DNA of 39,359 bases from Candidatus Acidiferrum typicum (GTDB lineage: Bacteria; Acidobacteriota; Terriglobia; Acidiferrales; UBA7541): positions 1 through 39,359 of the forward strand of contig JAOAPV010000123.1 of assembly GCA_025463055.1 (NCBI GenBank), written 5' to 3'. Shown here one piece after another: positions 31,874 through 39,359 of the stretch. How positions within the stretch are numbered: position 1 is the stretch's first letter; every line of letters starts with the position of its first letter. The notes below the pieces were generated by a model, which saw only the letters and a list, made by a program, of their open reading frames with translations, was not told where the DNA came from and searched no databases. A program made the position numbers and the translations under genes.

Positions 31874-33448
31874 ATGGCGACTGCTGAGACCAAAGTGCAG
31901 GTTTCCGAGTTTGTCAACGAGCCGTTCATTGATTTTTCCCAGCCCGCAAACCGCAGCCGGATGGAAGAAGCCCTGAAGAAAGTCGCGGGGGAGCTCGGAC
32001 GCGAGTACCCAATGTACATCGGCGGGCAAAAGGTGATCACGACCGAGAAGAAGGCTTCGACGAATCCCTCGCATCCTTCCCAGGTGATCGGCGTGTTCCA
32101 GTCGGCGAGCGTCGACCAAGCGAATCAGGCCGTGGAGGCGGCGAGCAAAGCATTCGACACCTGGAAGCGAGTGCCAGCGGAGCAGCGCGTGCAGTGCTTG
32201 TTTCGCGCGGCACAGATCTTGCGCGAGCGAAAGTATGAGATGAACGCCCTGATCGTTTACGAAGCAGGGAAGTCGTGGCCGGAGGCCGACGCGGACACGG
32301 CGGAAACGATCGATTTCCTGGAATTTTATGGGCGCGAAATGCTGCGGCTGTCCGGCCCGCAGAAAGTTGTGCCGATGAAAGGCGAGAAAAATTATCTCGT
32401 CTATATTCCGCTAGGCGTAGGCGTAGTGATTCCGCCATGGAATTTTCCCGCCGCAATCATGGCCGGCATGACCATGGCATCCCTGGTGACAGGAAACACT
32501 GTGGTGCTGAAGCCCGCGGGCGACACCATGACCGTGGCGGCGAAATTCGTGGAGATCGCTTACGAAGCAGGAATCCCTAAGGAAGCGCTGAATTTTGTAA
32601 CCGGCGCGGGCGCTACGGTCGGCGACGCGCTGGTCCAGCATCCGAAGACGCGCTACATAGCTTTCACGGGATCGAAAGAAGTAGGCCTGCGCATCAGTGA
32701 ACTCGCCGCGAAAACAGTGCCGGGTCAGATGTGGATCAAGCGCACGGTGCTCGAAATGGGCGGCAAAGATTCCATCATCGTGGACGAAGAGGCCGACGTC
32801 GAAGCTGCCGTCGAAGGCGTAGTGCAATCCGCGTTCGGCTACCAGGGGCAGAAATGCTCGGCGTGCTCCCGCGCGATCGTGTCGCAAAAGATCTACGACA
32901 ACTTCGTACAAAGGTTGGTCGAGCGAACGAAACAAATCAACGTAGGACCAAGCGAAGATCCCAACAATTATATGGGCCCGGTCGTAAGCAAGACCGCGAT
33001 GACCACGATCTTGGGCTACATCGACGTAGGAAAGAAGGAAGGGAAGTTGCTCCACGGCGGCGACCGCGCGCCAGGAGATGGCTATTTTGTCCAGCCAACG
33101 ATTATTGCCGACGTCGATCCCAAGGCCCGGATTTCGCAGGAAGAAATTTTTGGCCCAGTGCTAGCGGTAATCAAGGCGAAAGATTTCGATCATGCGCTCG
33201 AGATTGCAAACAACACAGAGTTTGGGCTAACCGGCGGTGTCTATTCGCGGAACAAAGAAAAATTAGAAAAGGCCCAAGAAGTATTCCACGTCGGTAATTT
33301 GTATTTGAACCGAAAGTGCACCGGCGCAATGGTAGGCGCCCACCCCTTCGGCGGCTTCAATATGTCCGGCACCGATTCCAAAACAGGCGGCAAGGATTAC
33401 CTGCTTCTCTTTTTGCAAGCAAAGACGGTAGCGGAGAAAGTCAGTTAA
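31874..33448 (+). CDS. pruA: L-glutamate gamma-semialdehyde (delta-1-pyrroline-5-carboxylate) dehydrogenase
   Basis: Oxidises glutamate gamma-semialdehyde, in equilibrium with pyrroline-5-carboxylate, to glutamate with NAD; last step of proline and arginine breakdown. 524 residues, family-typical. Seen: VGVVIPPWNFPAAIMAGM, VLKPAGDT, AFTGSKEVGLR (NAD site), VLEMGGKDSIIVDEEAD with Glu294, and FGYQGQKCSACSRAIV with nucleophile Cys328; EEIFGPVLAVI and the C-terminal GGFNMSGTDSKTGGKDYLL match the group-2 RocA/PruA form. AGGAGA at 31862-31867 precedes the ATG. Its stop overlaps that of the convergent permease gene. Proline dehydrogenase is not in the window. Confidence 0.95.
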   Translation: MATAETKVQVSEFVNEPFIDFSQPANRSRMEEALKKVAGELGREYPMYIGGQKVITTEKKASTNPSHPSQVIGVFQSASVDQANQAVEAASKAFDTWKRVPAEQRVQCLFRAAQILRERKYEMNALIVYEAGKSWPEADADTAETIDFLEFYGREMLRLSGPQKVVPMKGEKNYLVYIPLGVGVVIPPWNFPAAIMAGMTMASLVTGNTVVLKPAGDTMTVAAKFVEIAYEAGIPKEALNFVTGAGATVGDALVQHPKTRYIAFTGSKEVGLRISELAAKTVPGQMWIKRTVLEMGGKDSIIVDEEADVEAAVEGVVQSAFGYQGQKCSACSRAIVSQKIYDNFVQRLVERTKQINVGPSEDPNNYMGPVVSKTAMTTILGYIDVGKKEGKLLHGGDRAPGDGYFVQPTIIADVDPKARISQEEIFGPVLAVIKAKDFDHALEIANNTEFGLTGGVYSRNKEKLEKAQEVFHVGNLYLNRKCTGAMVGAHPFGGFNMSGTDSKTGGKDYLLLFLQAKTVAEKVS

Positions 33449-34917
33449 TTTAAGGAATCCGTGTCCGCGCGATGCGTGAACCACGTCATCACCCGGAACA
33501 CCGGATAACTGAGAAGCAGGATTAACAGCGCCAGCATCGCAGGGCTGGGCGGCCAGACTTTCCCCGTCGTGAAGGCCGCCTTCAAATCTGGAACAATCGA
33601 CGCAATTAGAAATAGCGCCGACGCGAACAGCGCAATCCCCGTCGTCCACGGATAACCCCACGCGCGATAAGGCCGCTCCATTTCCGGCTCCTTGTTGCGC
33701 AGCGCGAATAGTGAGAAGTAAGAAAGCGTGTAATTTGCCACAAAGAAGAACGAAAGCATAGCGATCACAATCTCGAAGGAGCCAAGCACGAAGAGCACAC
33801 CCACAAGCGTGCTGAGCAGGAGAGAAAGAGTAGGAGTCCCGCCTCGGTTGACGCGCGTGAAGCTTCGGAAAAATAGGCGATCGCAGCTCATCGCGTACAA
33901 CGTGCGCGAACAGAAAAGTTGGTTCGCATTCAGGCAACTGAGCAGCGAAATAACCATAATGGCGCGGATGATTGTATCGCCGTAAGGTCCAAAGATTTTT
34001 TCCGCGGCAGCGCCAAGCACAAACGTATTGCCGGCGATTTGCGACATGGGCAGAACGTAGAGCACCGCGGCGTTGATGAGCAGGTAGATCCCCATTATGG
34101 TCGCGACGCTGCCGAAAATCGCGCGGGGAATATCGCGCCCCGGATTGCGCACCTCTTCGCCGAAGTAAATGATGCCGTCCCAGCCGTCGATGCTGTAAAA
34201 GACTGCTTGCAGTCCAAATAAGATCGCAAGCGCAAGCGGCCAACCCGCAGGGAGCGGAGGCGCAGCAGCGACAGAAGCGGAAGCGGCGGCGCGCGCGTGT
34301 CCTCCCCAAAGGAAACAAGCAGCCACAACGATAACAAACGCGAATGTTTTCATCGCAGCAGTCGCAAGTTGTGTCCCGCTGCCCCACTTGATGCCACGCC
34401 ACTGCAAAACAAAAAATCCAGCAATGATAAGCACGGCGATCAACTTCACGTGCCCCGCGATCGCCGGAAAAAGCTCGCCGCTGTACTCGCCGATAACAAT
34501 AGCCACGGCCGCGGCAGTGCCGCAGGTGGAAAGCCAATCACTCCAGCCGACAATGAAGCCGGCGTATTCCCCGAGCGCGCGACGCGAAAAATTATATTGG
34601 CCTCCGCTACGAGGGATCGCCGCGCCAAGTTCCGCCATGGACGAAGCGCCGGAAAGCGCGTAGAGTCCGCCGACGACCCAGACGCCGAAAAACAGATAAA
34701 CGTTAGGAAGCCACTGCGCGATGTCGCCGGGAGCTCTGACAATTCCCGCGGCGATGGTGTTGCCAATTGCGGCGGAAATTCCGAACCACATGCCGAGAAC
34801 CTTGAGGAGACGGCCGCGGCTACTTGGCGTCCGGAGGGCCTTGAAAGTGCCACTCGACGCGGAGGCGCTGGGTGTGGAAGATAGGTCCGATGGATTCGGC
34901 AATTGGTGGAGTCTCAA
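33445..34917 (-). CDS. APC superfamily amino-acid permease
   Basis: Inner-membrane permease of about 490 residues and 12 hydrophobic segments. Seen: MWFGISAAIGNTIAAGIVRAP with the GNT/IAAG substrate loop in helix 1, SSMAELGAAIPRSGGQYNFSRRALGEYAGF, VFYSIDGWDGIIYFGEEVRNPGRDIPRA in helix 6, then NANQLFCSRTLYAMSCDRLFF. This fits the LAT/AGT-type amino-acid exchangers within APC. It starts with TTG at 34917; the first 35 residues are Ser/Pro-rich and non-hydrophobic. Tail to tail with pruA, with overlapping stop codons. Uptake of proline, arginine or ornithine for PruA would be logical but unproven. Confidence 0.92.
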   Translation of the reverse strand: MRLHQLPNPSDLSSTPSASASSGTFKALRTPSSRGRLLKVLGMWFGISAAIGNTIAAGIVRAPGDIAQWLPNVYLFFGVWVVGGLYALSGASSMAELGAAIPRSGGQYNFSRRALGEYAGFIVGWSDWLSTCGTAAAVAIVIGEYSGELFPAIAGHVKLIAVLIIAGFFVLQWRGIKWGSGTQLATAAMKTFAFVIVVAACFLWGGHARAAASASVAAAPPLPAGWPLALAILFGLQAVFYSIDGWDGIIYFGEEVRNPGRDIPRAIFGSVATIMGIYLLINAAVLYVLPMSQIAGNTFVLGAAAEKIFGPYGDTIIRAIMVISLLSCLNANQLFCSRTLYAMSCDRLFFRSFTRVNRGGTPTLSLLLSTLVGVLFVLGSFEIVIAMLSFFFVANYTLSYFSLFALRNKEPEMERPYRAWGYPWTTGIALFASALFLIASIVPDLKAAFTTGKVWPPSPAMLALLILLLSYPVFRVMTWFTHRADTDSLN

Positions 34918-34993
34918 GGACTTTCGAAACTACGCTCGGGAACTTCGCCATAATAATGGGCGCGGGAGAAAATGCAAGCTGGAAGTGAGGAGT

Positions 34994-36250
34994 ATGCGAG
35001 GCAGCGTGGAAACTGAGGAGTCGAAGGCGAGGAATGCCACGCGCGCGGCAACGGCTACGGCGAAACCGGGCGCGGAGGACGGCACCGAACTCTCGGTGGT
35101 GATTCCTTGCTTGAATGAGGCGAATTCGATTGGGATTTGCGTTTCGAAAGCAATCACCGCGTTCGGCGCCGCGGGCCTGCGCGGCGAAGTGATTGTGGCG
35201 GACAACGGATCGACGGACGGATCAATCGAGATTGCGGAGAAGCTGGGCGCGCGTGTAGTGCGCGTGGAGGCGCGCGGGTATGGCTCCGCCTTGCGCGCTG
35301 GAATTGCCGCCGCGCGCGGCGCGTTTATCGTGATGGGCGACGCAGACGACAGTTATGATTTCACCGAAGTGCCGCGATTCGTCGAGAAATGGCGCCAGGG
35401 GAATGACGTAGTGATGGGGAATCGCTTTCGAGGGGAGATCAAGCGGGGCGCGATGCCGTGGCATCACAAATATGTAGGGAATCCCGCGCTATCCTCTTTG
35501 CTAAATTTGTTTTTTCGCACGGGGATCGGCGATAGTCACTGTGGGATGCGCGGATTCACACGTGCTGTGTACGACCGTATGGATTTGCGCAGCACCGGTA
35601 TGGAGTTCGCGTCGGAGTTTGTGATCAAGGCCGCACAGCTAGGCGCGAAGATCACCGAGATTCCCATTACGCTTTGGCCGGACAAGCGAGGGCGCCCGCC
35701 GCACCTGCGGAGCTTCCGCGATGGATGGCGGCACCTGCGATTTATGTTGTTGTACGCGCCAAACTGGCTGTTTGTGTTGCCGGGTGCAACGTTCATGTTT
35801 GTGGGACTGGCGCTCGTGTTCTGGTTGCTGCCCGGGCCAAGGGCGATCACGCCGCGAATTACACTGGACGTGCACACGATGATCTTCGGCGTGATTTTTA
35901 CTTTGTTGGGAGCGCAGATTCTTTCGATTGGAGCGTTTGCGAAAGTGTTCAGCTATGCCGAGCGATTTGATCGCAGCGGCACTGTTTCGCTGAAGCGAGT
36001 GCTGAAGCGGGTGACGCTTGAATCGGGACTCCTGCTGGGCGGCGTTTTATTTCTTGCGGGATTGGCGGGCTGCGCGTGGGTAACGTGGCAGTGGGTGGCC
36101 AGCGGATTCGGCCCGCTGGCGCAGGTTCGCCAGGTCTTGTTTTGGGCCATGTGGCTGTTTTTAGGATTGCAGATTATCTTTGCGTCGTTTTTCTTGAGCA
36201 TGCTGGGAATCAGCCGCGGAACTTATATCGGCGACTACGATTTGAAATAA
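34994..36250 (+). CDS. Family 2 glycosyltransferase with C-terminal membrane segments
   Basis: About 418 residues. A GT2 domain (about 33-240): LSVVIPCLNEA, VADNGSTDGS at 68-77, GYGSALRAGIAAARG, and GDADDSYDF with the metal-binding Asp116/Asp118. This is the DPM1/DolP-mannose-synthase-like subgroup, which transfers sugar from a nucleotide to a lipid carrier. About four membrane helices follow (250-410). ATG 34994 with GTGAGGAG upstream is preferred over the frame from 34721, which runs antisense into the permease gene. The methyltransferase ATG overlaps its stop by one base (TAATG), so both are coupled in lipid-linked glycan assembly. Confidence 0.92.
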   Translation: MRGSVETEESKARNATRAATATAKPGAEDGTELSVVIPCLNEANSIGICVSKAITAFGAAGLRGEVIVADNGSTDGSIEIAEKLGARVVRVEARGYGSALRAGIAAARGAFIVMGDADDSYDFTEVPRFVEKWRQGNDVVMGNRFRGEIKRGAMPWHHKYVGNPALSSLLNLFFRTGIGDSHCGMRGFTRAVYDRMDLRSTGMEFASEFVIKAAQLGAKITEIPITLWPDKRGRPPHLRSFRDGWRHLRFMLLYAPNWLFVLPGATFMFVGLALVFWLLPGPRAITPRITLDVHTMIFGVIFTLLGAQILSIGAFAKVFSYAERFDRSGTVSLKRVLKRVTLESGLLLGGVLFLAGLAGCAWVTWQWVASGFGPLAQVRQVLFWAMWLFLGLQIIFASFFLSMLGISRGTYIGDYDLK

Positions 36251-36804
36251 TGTCCTACACCGCATTGGATCAATTCATCGCGCGGCAGCGGTTTCGCGCG
36301 GCTTATCCGCACATTCGCAAAGGCGCACGCGTGTGCGATTTGGGATGCGGGCTGGACGCTGCATTTTTAGACTATGCGTCAGAGCGAATTGCGCACGGTG
36401 TCGGCGTGGACGATCAGGTGCGAGACGGTACCGGCGGACGTTGGCAGCGCGTGCGCGCGGACATTCGCCAGCCACTGCCGTTAGAATCGAGTCAATTCGA
36501 CAATGTTGTGATGCTAGCGGTCTTGGAGCATCTGGCCGAGCCGGAGCCGGTGCTGCGCGAGGCGTACCGCATCTTAGCGCCGGCCGGATCCTTAATTTTG
36601 ACGTGGCCGTCGTCGATGGTAGATCCCATCTTAAAGCTGCTGCACGGGCTGAGATTTGTTAGCGATGAGATGGAAAGCGATGAGCATCAGAAGCGCATCC
36701 CAGTAGGCACTTTGCAGCACATGCTGCATCGCATCGGATTCACCGAACTCACTCATTACACGTTCGAACTAGGCCTGAACAATTTGATGGTGGCGACTCG
36801 CTGA
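36250..36804 (+). CDS. Class I SAM-dependent methyltransferase
   Basis: A 184-residue Rossmann-fold methyltransferase. Seen: ARVCDLGCGLDAAFLD at 26-41 (SAM motif I), GVGVDD (motif II acidic residues), PLPLESSQFDNVVMLAVLEHL (motif IV), and EAYRILAPAGSLILTWP (motif VI). The start ATG 36250 shares its A with the stop of the glycosyltransferase. A role in modifying a lipid-linked sugar or polyisoprenyl compound follows from context only. The next gene converges from the opposite strand 28 bp away. Confidence 0.92.
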   Translation: MSYTALDQFIARQRFRAAYPHIRKGARVCDLGCGLDAAFLDYASERIAHGVGVDDQVRDGTGGRWQRVRADIRQPLPLESSQFDNVVMLAVLEHLAEPEPVLREAYRILAPAGSLILTWPSSMVDPILKLLHGLRFVSDEMESDEHQKRIPVGTLQHMLHRIGFTELTHYTFELGLNNLMVATR

Positions 36805-36832
36805 GCAACGCTGACGTATTAGCGATTGCTGG

Positions 36833-38551
36833 CTACCGGTCGGAATCGTTTTGGGGAGTGCTCAGCGGGGCGTAGGGTTCGAGATAAGTGTTGTCCGTGT
36901 CGGGGGTTACTAGCCAGATTTTGCGGTCTTGGAAATAAGCGAAGAGTTTCGCGTTTTGTTCCGGATCGAGTTCGCGGGCCCAGAGGACTTTCGCGTTGTC
37001 GATTTCCGCGCCGTTGTAAACCCATTCGTCGTGGATATTGTGATCATCTTTTTCGTAGCGGACCATAATCAGGTGCTTGCCGGGCGTGTGCTCGAGGTTT
37101 GATATAACGGCAACGCGGCTCGGGTCGCCTTGGCATGCCCAAAGGAGCGGGTCGCAGATGCCGCGCGCGGTGTTTATGCTTGTGTCGAGCACAAGCAGGA
37201 GCACAATGGCGCGCGATAGCGCGACGCCAATAGGCCGCTGCTTTATTCGAAACGTACGCAAGTAGCGAATGGCCTGCACGATTAGCGCGACAACCACGCA
37301 GGTGAGCGGCGCGGCGTAATGCGCGTTGGACCAAATCACAACAAGCGCGCCAGCGCTCACAAGCAGGAACGTGACAAGCAGGAGGCGCACCTTGCGGTCG
37401 CGAAATAAAAATGGGACGGCGGGTAGGGCGAGAAGCCCTCCGATCCAAAAGTAGGTGAGCCCGTAACGAACGGCTTTTTCTCGAGTGACGCGCACAATAT
37501 CCGCCCACGTGTTTTCGTAATTCTCGCGCGCCCATCCATTGTAAAAATCCTCGAATTGCTGATTGCGATAGTGCATTTCGGGACCCTTGTGATCCCAAAG
37601 AAAGAGCCCGGTAGTGTGATACACGCGCGTGTTCAAGACGTGTGGCAGCACTAGCGGATTTCCGGTGAGGCGCCAGTTGTAGTAGCCCATGAACGCGACC
37701 GTAACGAGCAACATAGCAGTGAGAGGAAGCAAGACGCGGCGTAGCCGCACGTTCAGCGGCTGCGGTGATTTGTTTTTTCCGGCGAGCCACCAAAGAAACC
37801 AGAGACCCGCAGGAATGCAGAAGAGGAATCCTTCGTACGGTCGGCTATTAGCGAGAATAGCGACGCCAAGACCGAGAAGAACGGCATCGCGCACTCTCGC
37901 ACGTTTCGTAATTCGCGGGAGCGCGCCTAAAACCAATGCGCCGCCGATTGCGGCGGTGGCACCCCCCCAATAACTATTCATCCAGTAGCTGGCCGCCCCG
38001 AATTTCAGGGCCGCGAGCGTGCCGCCGAGGAATGCCCAGCGGGCGGGCAGCCAACCTTGCAGCATCCAGAGAATTGCAGCGCACATGGCGGCATCGCTGA
38101 GCAGCACGCCAATCCAAGGATGGCCGAGCAGTTGGCCGATGGCGAGCGCGAAACCTTGCGCGGGCGGATACATCGAGGCGTATTTGGGGAACCAGTTGAC
38201 GTGGAACGTTTCGAAGCTGACCCACATGGGGTGCGGCGGATTGGCCAGGCGGCCGTGCGCGAAGGTGTCGCCCATCAGCAGGTAGCTGAATTCATCGTGA
38301 ATGCCGGGAGCTGGCACATGCAGAAGCGGAAGAGCGAGAAGGCGAAGAACGATTACAGAGAAGAATAGGACGATGACGGCGAAGCGTTTGCGTTCCGCGA
38401 ATCGCGAAAGGGATTGCTCAATGCGGCGGAGCAAATTGTCAGCGGCTCGCGGGTAAATCAGAGCGATTGCGCCGAATACAAACGTGAGAACAGCGGAGAT
38501 TACAACGATGTTGAATGTCTTCAGATCTGTCGCGTCCTGGAACACGGGCAT
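36833..38551 (-). CDS. GT-C-type integral membrane glycosyltransferase (PMT/ArnT-like), probable
   Basis: A 572-residue membrane protein with about 12 hydrophobic segments. After the first segments, PAPGIHDEFSYLLMGDTFAHG contains the acidic Asp86-Glu87 in the first extracytoplasmic loop expected of GT-C enzymes that use polyprenyl-phosphate sugars. ANSRPYEGFLFCIPAGLWFLWWLAG and a central block of helices follow. The last 100 residues form a soluble domain (KHLIMVRYEKDDHNIHDEWVYNG, WARELDPEQNAKLFAYF). Clear ATG at 38551. Lies beside the GT2/methyltransferase pair on the opposite strand, which would make and use lipid-linked sugars together. Exact activity unknown. Confidence 0.8.
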   Translation of the reverse strand: MPVFQDATDLKTFNIVVISAVLTFVFGAIALIYPRAADNLLRRIEQSLSRFAERKRFAVIVLFFSVIVLRLLALPLLHVPAPGIHDEFSYLLMGDTFAHGRLANPPHPMWVSFETFHVNWFPKYASMYPPAQGFALAIGQLLGHPWIGVLLSDAAMCAAILWMLQGWLPARWAFLGGTLAALKFGAASYWMNSYWGGATAAIGGALVLGALPRITKRARVRDAVLLGLGVAILANSRPYEGFLFCIPAGLWFLWWLAGKNKSPQPLNVRLRRVLLPLTAMLLVTVAFMGYYNWRLTGNPLVLPHVLNTRVYHTTGLFLWDHKGPEMHYRNQQFEDFYNGWARENYENTWADIVRVTREKAVRYGLTYFWIGGLLALPAVPFLFRDRKVRLLLVTFLLVSAGALVVIWSNAHYAAPLTCVVVALIVQAIRYLRTFRIKQRPIGVALSRAIVLLLVLDTSINTARGICDPLLWACQGDPSRVAVISNLEHTPGKHLIMVRYEKDDHNIHDEWVYNGAEIDNAKVLWARELDPEQNAKLFAYFQDRKIWLVTPDTDNTYLEPYAPLSTPQNDSDR

Positions 38552-38715
38552 CGGTTCAGAAATTGTACGACAGAGCGCGACAAGTCACAGCGGCGGCAGT
38601 CAAATTTCTGTTTTTCAGTTTGCGGATCAGGCGCGGATCAGGCTGCACTGACGGAAGCGGTCTTTGCCATTAGCGTGGGCTCGAGAATGGCGGGTAGACC
38701 GCCGCAGTCCAAAAT

Positions 38716-39359
38716 TTAGCGTTCGACTTCCACTTCAGTGGCGGCGGGGTCCGGCTGTTTGGCATTACCGCCGCTTTCGAGATAGTCGGCTACTTCGAGG
38801 CGGAAGTTACCGGGATTGGTGGAGTAGGCGAGGGCGGTGTCGTAATCGATGGTGCCAGCGCGAAGCAATTTTTCCAGCTCGCCGTCGAAATGCTGCATGC
38901 CGTCGGTGTCGCCATCGCGCATAGCGTCCAGCAGGGTTTTGCCCTCGCCTTCACCCTTTTCGACATAGTCACGGGTGCGCAGGGTGGACTTCAGGATTTC
39001 GATGGCGGCGATGCGGCCTTTGCCGTCCTTCTTCGGAAGCAGGCGCTGGGAAACGATAAAGCGGAATGCTTTGGCGAAGCGGGTGCGCACTGACTGCTGG
39101 TCGGCGATCGGAAAGACGCCGATGATGCGTTCGACGGTTTTAGAAGCGTCAATGGTGTGCAGCGTTGACATAACGAGGTGGCCGGTCTCGGCGGCCTCGA
39201 GAGCGATCTCAATGGTTTCTTTATCGCGCATTTCGCCGACGAGGATGACTTTGGGGGCCTGGCGCAGGGCGCCGCGAAGCGCGAGCGCGAATGTGGGAGT
39301 GTCGCTGTGCAGCTCGCGTTGATGAATGGTGGCCTTTTTGTGACGGTGCAAAAACTCGA
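38716..39359 (-). CDS. PilT/PilU-family type IV pilus retraction ATPase (3' part, start outside window)
   Basis: C-terminal part of a secretion-superfamily ATPase that drives pilus retraction (twitching). The frame is open to the window edge. Seen: [20 protein letters not shown] (start of the His-rich region near the Asp box), [20 protein letters not shown] with the Walker B region, [15 protein letters not shown] (His box), and [23 protein letters not shown]-terminal tail after about residue 140 ([19 protein letters not shown]) is like that of PilT/PilU. The Walker A is upstream, outside the window. Whether it is PilT or PilU cannot be told. Confidence 0.92.
   Translation of the reverse strand, partial: EFLHRHKKATIHQRELHSDTPTFALALRGALRQAPKVILVGEMRDKETIEIALEAAETGHLVMSTLHTIDASKTVERIIGVFPIADQQSVRTRFAKAFRFIVSQRLLPKKDGKGRIAAIEILKSTLRTRDYVEKGEGEGKTLLDAMRDGDTDGMQHFDGELEKLLRAGTIDYDTALAYSTNPGNFRLEVADYLESGGNAKQPDPAATEVEVER

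Noticed and set aside
33263-34537. Minus-strand frame of 424 codons
   Set aside because: Shadow of the second APC permease; Cys and Arg rich without motifs.
1-39359. Prophage, CRISPR array or insertion sequence
   Set aside because: No phage structural gene, transposase, integrase or regularly spaced repeat array was found on either strand.

Overview
The window is about 39.4 kb of high-GC bacterial chromosome. It probably comes from a soil-type acidobacterium (Acidobacteriota, Terriglobia-like). This is inferred from gene content: secreted S9 peptidases, a DUF1080 protein, many TIM-barrel sugar isomerases and repeated COG1233 oxidoreductases, plus a dispersed intergenic repeat (29971-30000) of a kind I associate with acidobacterial genomes. 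No rRNA or marker gene confirms the phylum. There is no prophage, CRISPR array or recognisable transposase. The layout is ordinary chromosome with one toxin-antitoxin pair and a few small repeats.

Left part (1-11.6 kb): the 3' part of a GH51 arabinofuranosidase is followed by an exported aldose 1-epimerase. Next comes an intact tRNA-Arg(TCT) with two tRNA-like fragments on the opposite strand, one on each side. A two-gene end-joining operon follows (LigD-type polymerase, then a separate ATP-dependent ligase, ATGA overlap). A conserved protein of unknown function converges on it. Then come a nucleoside hydrolase with a substituted active-site position, a HIT protein, galE, and a coupled pair of xylose-isomerase-like TIM barrels (one Tat-exported, one cytosolic). 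A TPR membrane protein and a DUF4126 membrane protein close this part.

Middle part (11.6-25.7 kb): this is the most coherent functional block. It holds a secreted S9 peptidase, an APC amino-acid permease, a class III aminotransferase, a secreted DmpA/P1-family aminopeptidase, a GcvT-family folate-dependent protein, two tandem COG1233 FAD oxidoreductases 2 bp apart, a two-CBS protein and a second class III aminotransferase. Together they suggest peptide or amino-compound breakdown, uptake, transamination and oxidative demethylation. The substrate is unknown. A vapBC module with a textbook promoter and a repeat operator sits inside the block.

Right part (25.7-39.4 kb): a secreted cupin-like protein and a DUF1080 protein (coupled), a zinc-ribbon membrane protein, a PsiE-family protein, a secreted metallo-beta-lactamase-fold hydrolase, a small membrane protein, a GNAT acetyltransferase and an outer-membrane beta-barrel. 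Then come delta-1-pyrroline-5-carboxylate dehydrogenase (pruA) facing another APC permease with overlapping stop codons, a GT2 glycosyltransferase coupled to a methyltransferase, a GT-C-like membrane protein, and the 3' part of a PilT/PilU ATPase that leaves the window.

All calls are from reading the sequence and recalling families. No search was run. Several starts were moved inward from the longest open frame to fit a ribosome binding site, signal peptide or family N-terminus; each case is stated.
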